Assembly: GCF_022569295.1 (NCBI RefSeq)
Contig: NZ_JAKFIA010000001.1
Coordinates: 1,565,001-1,629,000 of the forward strand
Source: Pedomonas mirosovicensis
GTDB lineage: Bacteria; Pseudomonadota; Alphaproteobacteria; Sphingomonadales; Sphingomonadaceae
Reading direction: 5' to 3'
DNA: 64,000 bases
This document shows positions 54,726-64,000 of this stretch, one piece after another. Position 1 is the stretch's first letter, and each line of letters begins with the position of its first letter. The notes under the pieces are model-generated. The model was not told the origin of the DNA and searched no databases. It saw only the letters and a list, made by a program, of their open reading frames with translations. Made by a program: the position numbers and the translations under genes.

Positions 54726-55197
54726 ACACACTCGCACCCTTGCCGCCTTTTCCCTTCTTCCCGATCCAACCTCCGGCGCCCAACCATCCGGCGATGGCAG
54801 CGCAGCAGATTTGCGGCACGCTGCGCCTTTGTCTTCCGTGCCCGTGCATATGGGCTGCTGGAAGCGGATCGGAAATCGCCTCCGCGCAATTCAATTAATC
54901 TCATTCTCCTGGCGCAGAGCGTCCTGGGATGTGTTCCCTCCAAAGTCAGGTAGGGAACTGTTGCCCGATCCTGGAAGAACCGTTGCGTAATTCATGCCTT
55001 CAAGGGGCTGGAATCTGCCCCGCCTAGTCCTTATGTAGCCGAAACATACCGGCTCGGGTGGTTGTTGCAGCCACCCGATGCTGCCAGAGTTCACCGCTGG
55101 AAGGTGGTGTGGCGGAAAATACATGGCGGATTGGTTGCCAGGTTTCATGACGCTGCACTATAAGCCACGCGCAAGACTCTAACCTGGGACGAGAAAA
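54726..55197. other. 472-bp gap with no supported gene
   Basis: Between tRNA-Cys and pcm. Contains a stem CGGGTGG / CCACCCG near 55055-55078 and moderately AT-rich sequence close to 54890-54910. The end (GGGACGAGAAAA) precedes the pcm start. Not recognised as any known riboswitch. Short frames here lack ribosome sites. Confidence 0.45.
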
Positions 55198-55851
55198 ATG
55201 CCGACTGCCGAACAGCTCCGGGCCAACATGGTGGAAAGCCAGCTGCGGACCAACCGCGTCACGAGCGAGCGTGTCATCAACGCGTTCCGCGCCGTTCCGC
55301 GCGAGAACTTCGTGTCTCCCGAGCGCCGCGCTTTTGCCTATGTGGACGAGGATCTGCCGGTGGCGCCGGGCCGCTTCCTGATGGAGCCGATGGTCCTTGG
55401 CCGCCTGCTTCAGGAATCCGCGCCCAAGCCGGGCGAGAAGGTGCTGCTGGTCGGCGCGGGCACGGGCTATGTCGCCGCGCTCCTGTCGCTGATGGGCACG
55501 ACGGTGGTGGCGCTTGAATCCAATCCCGAGCTGGTCGCCATCGCCCGCGAACGGCTGGCCGAGCTGGGCGTGGCCAACGTCACTTTTGTCGAGGGCGAGC
55601 TGACTGCGGGCAACGCGGCCGGCGCTCCCTATGATCTGGTCTTCATCGACGGAGCGGTCGAGGAGATCCCGGCGGCCATCATCGATCAGGTGAAGGACGG
55701 CGGGCGCGTGGCCATGGTGCTCGTGGCGGCTGGCGTCGGAAAAGGCGTCATCGGCCGAAGGAGCGGCAAGGGTTTCGGCGTATTCGATTTCATGGACGCG
55801 GCAGTGCCGGTCCTTCCTGGTTTTACAAAGCCAAAAACATTCGTGTTCTGA
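55198..55851 (+). CDS. pcm: protein-L-isoaspartate O-methyltransferase family protein
   Basis: 217-residue SAM methyltransferase of the PCMT family. Signatures: FRAVPRENFVSPERRAFAYVDEDLPV near residues 30-55 (pieces), FLMEPMVLGRLLQ, the SAM glycine loop VLLVGAGTGYVAALLS, and DLVFIDGAVEEIPAAI. The usual PCMT substrate motif is diverged, as is common in the alphaproteobacterial copies next to tolC. Repairs isoaspartyl residues if the activity is kept. Start ATG 55198. 65 bp before tolC on the same strand, a conserved pairing in alphaproteobacteria. Confidence 0.88.
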   Translation: MPTAEQLRANMVESQLRTNRVTSERVINAFRAVPRENFVSPERRAFAYVDEDLPVAPGRFLMEPMVLGRLLQESAPKPGEKVLLVGAGTGYVAALLSLMGTTVVALESNPELVAIARERLAELGVANVTFVEGELTAGNAAGAPYDLVFIDGAVEEIPAAIIDQVKDGGRVAMVLVAAGVGKGVIGRRSGKGFGVFDFMDAAVPVLPGFTKPKTFVF

Positions 55852-55916
55852 GATTTTGTGTCCGGCCGTCCAGCGTAACAGGTGCGGCCCTTAGGGGTGG
55901 CAAGGACTTTTTGTTT

Positions 55917-57287
55917 ATGATTTACCGCAAAGTGCTGCTTATGGCTTCGGCGATGATGGTGTTTGGCCAGTCGCCTGTCTCGGCGGAAACATTGGCCGAG
56001 GCGCTGGCTCAGGCCTACACGTCCAACCCGGATCTGGCGGCCCAGCGGGCGGCCCTGCGCGCGGTGGACGAGGATGTGGCCACGGCCGTGTCCGGATACC
56101 GTCCCAATGTCAGTGGCCAGGCCACGATTGATCGCGCCGACAGCGATGGCGGCACGAGGGCCACCACGTCCAAGTCGGCTTCGGCCACGGTGACGCAGCC
56201 GCTGTTTCGCGGGTTCCGCACGGTGAACTCGGTGCGCGCGGCCGACAGTCAGGTGCTGGCCCAGCGCGAGCGGCTGCGCGTCAGCGAGCAGGACGTGCTC
56301 CTCGCCGCCGTGACCGCCTATATGGATGTGGTGCGCGATGAAGCCGTGCTGCGTCTCAACCAGAACCAGGTTGAAGTGCTCCAGCGCCAGCTGGAGGCCA
56401 ACCGCGACCGCTTCGAGGTGGGTGAGCTGACCCGCACCGACGTGGCCCAGTCCGAGGCGCGCCTGTCCACGGCCATCAGCGACCGCACGGCCGCCGAAGC
56501 CGCGCTCACGGCCAGCCGCGAGGCCTACCGCCGGGTCGTCGGCCAGCTGCCGGGCACGCTCGAGGCGACGTCCAAGCTGCCGGTGCTGCCGCCAACGGCG
56601 GAGGAAGCCATCGCCATCGCGCAGAACGAGAGCCCGGTTCTGCTGGCCGCCCGCTACGACGAGCAGGCCCAGCGCTACGCCGTTTCGGTGAACAAGGGCG
56701 CGATCCTGCCGTCCGTCAACGCCTCGGCGGGCGTCACCTGGCGGCAGAACGGCTTCTCGCGCAGCAGCTTCGACCAGGAATTTCCTGGCGTTATCAATGA
56801 CGACCGGGACCAGACAGACGTCAGCATCGGGGCAACCCTCACCATTCCGCTTTATCAAAGCGGGGCGGAATATGCCGCCGTACGCCGGGCCCAGCAGATC
56901 CAGAGCCAGCGTGTTCTCGAAATCGCCGCGACCGAGCGCCAGGTCACGGAAGCGACCCGGAATGCGTGGGAACAGCTTCGCACTGCCCGTTCCACCATCC
57001 AGTCGGCCTCCGAGGCCGTGCGCGCCAATGAGATCGCGTTGGAAGGCGTAACGCAGGAACAGCTGGTTGGCTCCCGCACTATTCTCGAAGTGCTGGACGC
57101 GCAGCAGGAGTTGCTGAACGCGCGGGTGTCGCTCGTGCGGGCGCAGCGGAACCAGTATGTGGCGGCCTACGAGCTGCTCAGCGCCCTGGGCCGCCTGACG
57201 GCGAAGGATCTGGGCCTGCCGGTCGAGGTCTATGATCCGACCGAGCATTACGAGCGGTCGAAGGGTCGCCTGTTCGGCTGGGATTGA
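55917..57287 (+). CDS. tolC: TolC family outer-membrane efflux channel
   Basis: 456-residue outer-membrane channel for type I secretion and drug efflux. Signal peptide ends after SPVSAET (about residue 24). The two structural repeats are visible: LAEALAQAYTSNPDLAAQRA / ATVTQPLFRG in the first half and EEAIAIAQNESPVLLAARYD / LTIPLYQSGAEYAAVRRA in the second; long coiled-coil helices lie between, with TRTDVAQSEARLSTA and RTILEVLDAQQELLNARV motifs. Start ATG 55917; a TTG at 55911 sits closer to AAGGA. Downstream partner pumps are not in the window. Confidence 0.94.
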   Translation: MIYRKVLLMASAMMVFGQSPVSAETLAEALAQAYTSNPDLAAQRAALRAVDEDVATAVSGYRPNVSGQATIDRADSDGGTRATTSKSASATVTQPLFRGFRTVNSVRAADSQVLAQRERLRVSEQDVLLAAVTAYMDVVRDEAVLRLNQNQVEVLQRQLEANRDRFEVGELTRTDVAQSEARLSTAISDRTAAEAALTASREAYRRVVGQLPGTLEATSKLPVLPPTAEEAIAIAQNESPVLLAARYDEQAQRYAVSVNKGAILPSVNASAGVTWRQNGFSRSSFDQEFPGVINDDRDQTDVSIGATLTIPLYQSGAEYAAVRRAQQIQSQRVLEIAATERQVTEATRNAWEQLRTARSTIQSASEAVRANEIALEGVTQEQLVGSRTILEVLDAQQELLNARVSLVRAQRNQYVAAYELLSALGRLTAKDLGLPVEVYDPTEHYERSKGRLFGWD

Positions 57288-57380
57288 TTTTAACTCAGCA
57301 GACTTAATCGGGGCTGATGACGCAGGCGCCGCGACAGTGTAAGGTCGCGGCGCTGATGTTATAGGGAACTGGGGCAAGCA

Positions 57381-57893
57381 ATGGCCGATTCCAAAGAACC
57401 GACCATGGAGGAAATACTGGCCTCCATTCGCCGCATCATCTCGGAAGAGGGTGAGGCGGCGCCGGCTGAGGCTCAGGCGCCCCGGCCCGAGGTTGAGGCT
57501 GCGCCCCAGCCGCAACCCCAGCCCGCCGCCCAGGAGGCGGTTGATGAGTTTTTTGACGAGGCTTTCGAAGAGGCCGAGGACGAGGACGTTCTCGAGCTGA
57601 CCGACACGGTAGAAGCGCCGGTTGCCCAAAAGCCTGAACCGGAGGGACCGTCGCTGATGGACGAAGGCCTGATCTCCGAGCAGACGGTGGCGGCGACCAC
57701 CCAGAAGCTCAACACTCTTTCGGGGTTGCTGGTTCGCAACTACCCCGGCAGCGAGAATACGCTGGAAGGCCTGGTGCGCGAGATGCTGCGCCCCATGCTG
57801 AAGGAGTGGCTGGACGCCAACCTGCCCGAGATCGTCGAGCGCACGGTGGCGCGCGAAGTGGCGCGCATCACGGGGCGCGTCGCGGGCGAATAA
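57381..57893 (+). CDS. popZ: polar organizing protein PopZ (DUF2497)
   Basis: 170 residues. The N-terminal motif KEPTMEEILASIRRIISE is characteristic and in Caulobacter binds many client proteins. A disordered Pro/Glu-rich linker (residues 25-95, net acidic, with a run of PQPQPQP) allows condensate formation. The C-terminal helices (TLEGLVREMLRPMLKEWLDANLPEIVERTV, in pieces) drive oligomerisation. PopZ forms a polar scaffold that anchors the ParB-parS centromere. Start ATG 57381. It follows tolC by 93 bp. In Caulobacter valS follows popZ; here an S9 peptidase does. Confidence 0.95.
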   Translation: MADSKEPTMEEILASIRRIISEEGEAAPAEAQAPRPEVEAAPQPQPQPAAQEAVDEFFDEAFEEAEDEDVLELTDTVEAPVAQKPEPEGPSLMDEGLISEQTVAATTQKLNTLSGLLVRNYPGSENTLEGLVREMLRPMLKEWLDANLPEIVERTVAREVARITGRVAGE

Positions 57894-57998
57894 ACCACAC
57901 CCACCTGGCCGGGGCAGGCCCTGCCGTCTGGGCTCTTTCCCTTCCCGAAACTTTGCCTTTATAGTCCGGGCAAGTTTTGCATTTGGAAGGGAAAGCTG

Positions 57999-60194
57999 AT
58001 GTCCCGACTCTCCTTGCTTGGACGCCGTCTTGCGTCCGTGGCGCTCCTGGGCGCGGCCACCTCCGGTCTGGCCTCGGGCGCGGCCCTGGCCCAAGCGGCG
58101 CCGGCTCCGGCGCCGGCTCCGGCGCCGGCCTCTGCCACCGCCACCCAGAGCGCCCCGCGCGGTTTCACCGCCCATGATCTCGTCACCCTCAACCGCGTGT
58201 CCGAGCCCGCCCTCTCGCCCGACGGCAAGTGGCTGGCCTATGCCCTGCGCGAGACGGACATGGAGGCCAACAAGGGCCGGTTCGATCTGTTCGTGCTCAA
58301 CCTGGAAGAGAAGGGGGCCCAGCCCCGCCGTCTGGCGGCCGATCCGGCGGCGGACACCTCGCCCCAGTGGTCGGCGGACGGCCAGCATCTCTACTTCCTG
58401 TCCTCCCGTTCCGGCACGTCGCAGGTGTGGCGCTATACCTTCGCCAGCGGCGCGGCCAGCCAGGTGACCGATGCGCCGGTCAGCATCGGCGGCTTCCATC
58501 TCTCGCCGAAGGATGACCGCATCGCCTTCTGGGCCGATACCTTCCCCGATTGCAAGGCGGACCTCGCCTGCACCGCCAAGCGGCTGGAGGCGAAGGAGGA
58601 AAGCCCTGAAACCGGCCGGGTTTACGACCAGCTGTTCATCCGTCACTGGGACACCTGGGCCGATGGCACCCGCTCCCAGCTGTTCACCGTCGCATTGCAG
58701 GACGGCAAGGCGAGCGGCCCCGTTACCCTCGTCTCGCAGGGGCTGATCGGCGACACCCCGTCCAAGCCCTTCGGCGGCGGGGAAGAGATCGCCTTCTCGC
58801 CCGATGGCAAGACCCTCTACTTCACCCTGCGCGAGGCGGGCCGCATCGAGGCCCTGTCCACCAACCTGGACATCTTCGCCGCGCCCGCCGACGGTTCGGC
58901 CGCGCCGCAGAACCTCACCGACGCCAACGACGCCATGGACACCCAGCCGCGCGTGTCGCCGGACGGCAAATATCTGGCATACCTCGCCATGGAGCGCCCC
59001 GGCTTCGAGGCGGACCAGCTGACGCTGATGATCCGCGACCTGGCAAGCGGCGAGACCCGCGCCGTCACCAAGGCCTGGGATCGCTCCATCAGCCACTTCG
59101 ACTGGAAGCCGGACAGCTCCGCCATCGTCGCAACGGCGGGGGACACGGGCAAGGAGCCGCTGTTCCTCGTCAACGTCCAGACCGGGCGCAGCATTCCGCT
59201 CACCCGCAGCGGCTCGGTGGGCGAGTTCGTCGCCGGCGAGAAGGACATCGTCTTTAGCTGGCACAGCCTCACCCGCCCGGCGGATTTCTACCGCCTGTCC
59301 TATCGCGGCGTGCAGCCGGAGCAGCTGACCGAGGTGAACAAGGACAAGCTCGCCGACATCGCCATGGGCGACTACGAGCAGTTCAGCTTCAAGGGCTGGA
59401 ACAACGAGGATGTCTACGGCTACCTCATCAAGCCGGCGAACTTCGATCCCGCGAAGAAATACCCGGTCGCCTTCCTGGTCCACGGCGGCCCGCAGGGCAG
59501 CTTCTCCGACCAGTGGCACTACCGCTGGAACGCGCAGGCCTATGCGGGCGCGGGCTATGCGGTGGTGATGGTCGATTTCCACGGCTCGACCGGTTACGGC
59601 CAGGCCTTCACCGACAGCATCAGCGGGGACTGGGGCGGCAAGCCGCTGGAGGATCTGAAGAAGGGCTGGGCGGCGGCGCTCGCCAGGTATCCGTTCCTGG
59701 ATGGCAGCCGCGCCTGCGCGCTCGGCGGCTCTTACGGCGGCTACATGATGAACTGGATCGCCGGCAACTGGCCGGATGCCTTCCGCTGCATCGTCAATCA
59801 CGATGGTATCTTCGACAACCGCCACATGGCCTATGCCACCGAGGAGCTGTGGTTCAGCGAGTGGGAGAACGGGCGCGGGGCCTACCACGACAATCCGGAG
59901 GCCTACGAGAAGTTCAATCCGGTCAATTATGTGCGGAACTGGAAGACGCCCATGCTCGTCATTCACGGCGAGGAGGACTTCCGCGTGCCGCTGGAGGAAG
60001 GCATTGCAACCTTTACCGCGCTCCAGCGGCGGAACATTCCCAGCCGTTTCCTCGTCTTCCCTGACGAGAACCACTGGGTGCTGAAGCCTGCCAACAGTAT
60101 CCAATGGCACCGGGAGGTGCTGGGCTGGCTGGATCGCTGGGTCAACGGCGGCAACGCCGAAGGCCAGGCCGCCGCGCCGCAGGCTGGGCAATAA
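57999..60194 (+). CDS. S9 family peptidase (acylaminoacyl/dipeptidyl peptidase), exported
   Basis: Prolyl-oligopeptidase family enzyme of 731 residues with a signal peptide ending near ALAQAAP (residue 32). A Pro-Ala linker follows, coded by a 12-bp tandem repeat. The N-terminal beta-propeller (about 60-450) carries WD-like strands (VSEPALSPDGKWLAY, TSPQWSADGQHLYF, AFSPDGKTLYF, PRVSPDGKYLAYLAM). The alpha/beta hydrolase domain holds the triad: Ser in GGSYGGYMMNW, Asp in HGEEDFRVP, His in DENHWVLKP. Probably cleaves short peptides in the periplasm. Start ATG 57999 follows GGAAGGGAAAG. Confidence 0.94.
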   Translation: MSRLSLLGRRLASVALLGAATSGLASGAALAQAAPAPAPAPAPASATATQSAPRGFTAHDLVTLNRVSEPALSPDGKWLAYALRETDMEANKGRFDLFVLNLEEKGAQPRRLAADPAADTSPQWSADGQHLYFLSSRSGTSQVWRYTFASGAASQVTDAPVSIGGFHLSPKDDRIAFWADTFPDCKADLACTAKRLEAKEESPETGRVYDQLFIRHWDTWADGTRSQLFTVALQDGKASGPVTLVSQGLIGDTPSKPFGGGEEIAFSPDGKTLYFTLREAGRIEALSTNLDIFAAPADGSAAPQNLTDANDAMDTQPRVSPDGKYLAYLAMERPGFEADQLTLMIRDLASGETRAVTKAWDRSISHFDWKPDSSAIVATAGDTGKEPLFLVNVQTGRSIPLTRSGSVGEFVAGEKDIVFSWHSLTRPADFYRLSYRGVQPEQLTEVNKDKLADIAMGDYEQFSFKGWNNEDVYGYLIKPANFDPAKKYPVAFLVHGGPQGSFSDQWHYRWNAQAYAGAGYAVVMVDFHGSTGYGQAFTDSISGDWGGKPLEDLKKGWAAALARYPFLDGSRACALGGSYGGYMMNWIAGNWPDAFRCIVNHDGIFDNRHMAYATEELWFSEWENGRGAYHDNPEAYEKFNPVNYVRNWKTPMLVIHGEEDFRVPLEEGIATFTALQRRNIPSRFLVFPDENHWVLKPANSIQWHREVLGWLDRWVNGGNAEGQAAAPQAGQ
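58095..58132 (+). repeat. 12-bp tandem repeat coding a Pro-Ala linker
   Basis: About three copies of GCGCCGGCTCCG-type units behind the signal peptide of the S9 peptidase, translating to APAPAPAP. GC-rich and slippage prone, so linker length probably varies between strains. Confidence 0.55.
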
Positions 60195-60320
60195 GGCCGG
60201 GGCGGCGCGCCGGGCCGCATGGGGCGGGGCCTTGGGTTCTCCCCCTGCGGTGTGGCTGTCGCCCTGGCGTAGCGCCTCCGGCATATGCCAGCAGTCAATG
60301 ACAGTGTGGAGTTGGCCGTG

Positions 60321-60980
60321 ATGGAACAGTGGGCCGAACCGCAACCGACGGTCATGGTGCGGCGCGAGGGCGAGACGGTGGTCGTCACCCTGAATTGCCC
60401 GCCGGACAATGCGCTGGACCGGGTGGCGCTGGCGGCGCTCACCCGGGTTGTGCGCCAGCTGGCGGAAGCCCCGCCGGCGGGCGGGCTGGTGCTCACCGGC
60501 ATGGGGCGCAGCTTCTGCGGCGGCCTGTCGGGGCCGTGCGTCGAGGCCCTGTCGCCGGAAGGGCGGCAGGACCTGGCCCGCTCGTTCCGCACGCTCATCG
60601 AGGCGCTCCAGGGACTGGAAACGCCGGTGGTGGCGGCGGTCAACGGCAACACCTTCGGCTGCGGTCTCATTCTGGCGCTGACGGCCGATGTGCGCCTGTT
60701 CGCCGATACGCCCGAGGGCCAGTTCGGCCTTGTCGACGCGGCGGGCGAGGTGCTGTTCCCCGATCTGGCGCTGGAGCTGGTGGGGCGCGAGCTGGGGCCG
60801 GTCGCCGTACGCCGGCTCAGCCTGTCCCACATCCCGTTCCCCTTTGCCGAGGCGCTGGCGCTGGGGCTGGCGGAAAGCTGCGTTGACCCCGAGAGCCTGC
60901 TGTCCACCGCCGTGGCCCGCGCCCGCAGCCTCAGCGCCCAGCCGGGGTTTCTGGCACTCAAGTCGCTGCTGAAGTCCTAG
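60321..60980 (+). CDS. enoyl-CoA hydratase/isomerase family protein
   Basis: Crotonase-fold protein of 219 residues from ATG 60321 (GGAG nine bases before); an upstream ATG at 60285 gives 231. Oxyanion-hole segments: GMGRSFCGGLSG and NGNTFGCGLILALTADVRLFAD. The catalytic Glu positions of classical hydratases (near EGQFGLVDAAGEVLFPDL) are not clearly kept, so it may have another crotonase reaction such as isomerase, thioesterase or lyase. Shorter than the usual 255-260 residues, lacking part of the C-terminal helices. Stands between the S9 peptidase and leuA, separated by element copy C. Confidence 0.82.
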   Translation: MEQWAEPQPTVMVRREGETVVVTLNCPPDNALDRVALAALTRVVRQLAEAPPAGGLVLTGMGRSFCGGLSGPCVEALSPEGRQDLARSFRTLIEALQGLETPVVAAVNGNTFGCGLILALTADVRLFADTPEGQFGLVDAAGEVLFPDLALELVGRELGPVAVRRLSLSHIPFPFAEALALGLAESCVDPESLLSTAVARARSLSAQPGFLALKSLLKS

Positions 60981-61002
60981 CGCTATCTGGGTTTGGGTTT
61001 TG

Positions 61003-61172
61003 ATTTTGCAGAGGGGCCTGGGCCCTCTGCACTCCCTCTCGTTTGATCGGATCGCGCCCCCGCATCGGCCGTGCAGCCCACTGGATTTCAAAGGCTCGCG
61101 CATCGGCACGGCCGGGTGCGTCCCGTTCAAACCGAAAGGGGGTTCCCAAAGAGGGGCCGCGACCCCCTTAAA
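61003..61172. repeat. paired-hairpin intergenic element, copy C
   Basis: Tandem junction between the crotonase and leuA. Left hairpin 61009-61031 (GCAGAGGGGC / GGCCCTCTGC, with one mismatch), then ACTCCCTCTCGTTTGATCGG and a GATCGCGCCCCC stretch. Right arm 61136-61169 (AAGGGGGT / ACCCCCTT with a long loop), which on the minus strand leads into TTCGGTTTGAACGGGACGC. Terminates crotonase transcription, by inference. Confidence 0.65.
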
Positions 61173-61340
61173 GCCCTTGAACTGGCGGGGGTGCGCCAAA
61201 GGCATCGCCCCGATGGTTGACAGGCTTGCGTAACTCGGTAACGTTGGCGGCATGACGCACCATCGCGCCGCAATGCTACGACTTCTTTGCCCGGCTTCCT
61301 AAGGGAGTCGGGGTTTCGTCGTTTGCCCGTTTGCGCCGCC

Positions 61341-61517
61341 ATGGGGGTTGTCATGGTTCTCATCATTACTGTTCCGCATCACCTGGAGCCTTGCCGCGCC
61401 CACTCGCGCCGCCGCATTCTGCCGCGCCGCGCCAGGGGGCTTGCGCGACTTACCGGCAGTCGCCGGGACAAGACGGCTGCCCGGCGGCTGCACCCTCTGC
61501 CGTCTCAAATTTCTTGA
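61341..61517 (+). CDS. possible leader ORF upstream of leuA
   Basis: Small ORF beginning MGVVMVLIITVPHHLEPC: seven of its first eleven residues are Val, Leu or Ile, the pattern of ilv/leu attenuator leader peptides, and it lies just before leuA. It runs on as an Arg-rich peptide to a stop inside a GTCTCAA-ATTTC-TTGAGAC hairpin (61502-61520) 24 bp before the leuA start. That late stop is unlike classical leaders and no ribosome site is clear. Treat as a hypothesis. Confidence 0.3.
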   Translation: MGVVMVLIITVPHHLEPCRAHSRRRILPRRARGLARLTGSRRDKTAARRLHPLPSQIS

Positions 61518-63827
<2,310 letters not shown>

Positions 63828-64000
63828 GCTGGCCGGCAAAACCCCGCCCGAATGATCCTTGCCTCGCCGCCCGTTGTAGGACCGGGGGAGGCATCGGCGA
63901 TGCTTCGCTTACCGGCCATTAATACTTTCCCGGTATTTAACCTTTTGCGTGTTTGTGGAGATGTGACAACAAGTGGTTTCTCCAGATGGTGCGCGCCAGA

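Noticed and set aside
55050-55150. Riboswitch-like stems before pcm
   Set aside because: One stem is visible but no conserved aptamer core that I recognise, and pcm is not a usual riboswitch target.
55686-61253. A 1,855-codon open frame on the minus strand
   Set aside because: It runs antisense across pcm, tolC, popZ, the S9 peptidase and the crotonase, all of which are clear genes. The protein is Ala/Arg/Gly-rich with no domain. It reflects third-position GC bias.

Overview
GC-rich window (mid-60s percent by eye) from an alphaproteobacterial chromosome. The lineage call rests on a PopZ/DUF2497 protein, the pcm-tolC pair, a Usg-family protein, a glnB-glnA pair behind a sigma-54 promoter, a eukaryotic-type NADP isocitrate dehydrogenase and a TorF-type porin. 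A sphingomonad-like or rhodospirillalean relative is plausible, but I cannot fix the order. I see no insertion sequence, prophage or CRISPR array. The content is mostly housekeeping and catabolic genes with two tRNAs (His, Cys).

Layout. 0-9.8 kb: PafA-type phosphatase, GlxA/AraC regulator, rhodanese, dGTPase, MHYT-GGDEF-EAL protein, icd, LOG protein. 10-19 kb: psd-pssA phospholipid operon, NUDIX, CYTH, acyl-CoA ligase, threonylcarbamoyl-AMP synthase, DmdC-like acyl-CoA dehydrogenase, GST. 18.5-27.4 kb: 2OG-Fe dioxygenase, parE, an unknown protein, TorF porin, glnBA, a nucleotidyltransferase, HIT protein, tRNA-His. 27.7-34.4 kb: CPBP protease and an iron-uptake block (TonB-dependent receptor, Sel1 protein, TonB, PiuC-type hydroxylase), then ferredoxin-NADP reductase. 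35-49 kb: DsbA-like thioredoxin, Usg, M28 peptidase behind a CIRCE-like element, agmatine-to-putrescine genes (aguA, aguB), metallophosphoesterase, HAD, class I fumarase, puuB-puuD-like polyamine genes, ugd. 49-54.6 kb: fdhD facing an FdhF/YdeP molybdoenzyme plus a small winged-helix protein, YdcZ-type transporter, serine hydrolase, tRNA-Cys. 55-64 kb: pcm, tolC, popZ, S9 peptidase, crotonase, leuA, DUF486.

Two window-wide patterns stand out. First, eight otherwise conserved genes (rhodanese, pssA, NUDIX, acyl-CoA ligase, parE, nucleotidyltransferase, ydcZ, leuA) carry ten single-base frameshifts. Seven of the ten lie in G/C runs of 5 or 6. Because parE and pssA should be essential, I read these mainly as homopolymer errors in the assembly; functional proteins can be reconstructed by reading across each site. 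Second, nearly every convergent gene junction with room for it, and two tandem junctions, holds a pair of inverted units. Each unit is a GC hairpin followed by a conserved tail like GCACTCCC-TTCGTTT and a CGGCCGCGCCC-like stretch. Stem sequences differ between copies but pairing is kept, so this looks like a REP-like, terminator-bearing element family.

Regulatory signals visible by eye: sigma-54 promoter upstream of glnB, Fur-like site before the TonB-dependent receptor, an inverted repeat overlapping the tonB promoter, a 17/18 CIRCE match before the M28 peptidase, 40-bp-spaced direct repeats before puuB, and a Val/Ile/Leu-rich small ORF before leuA.
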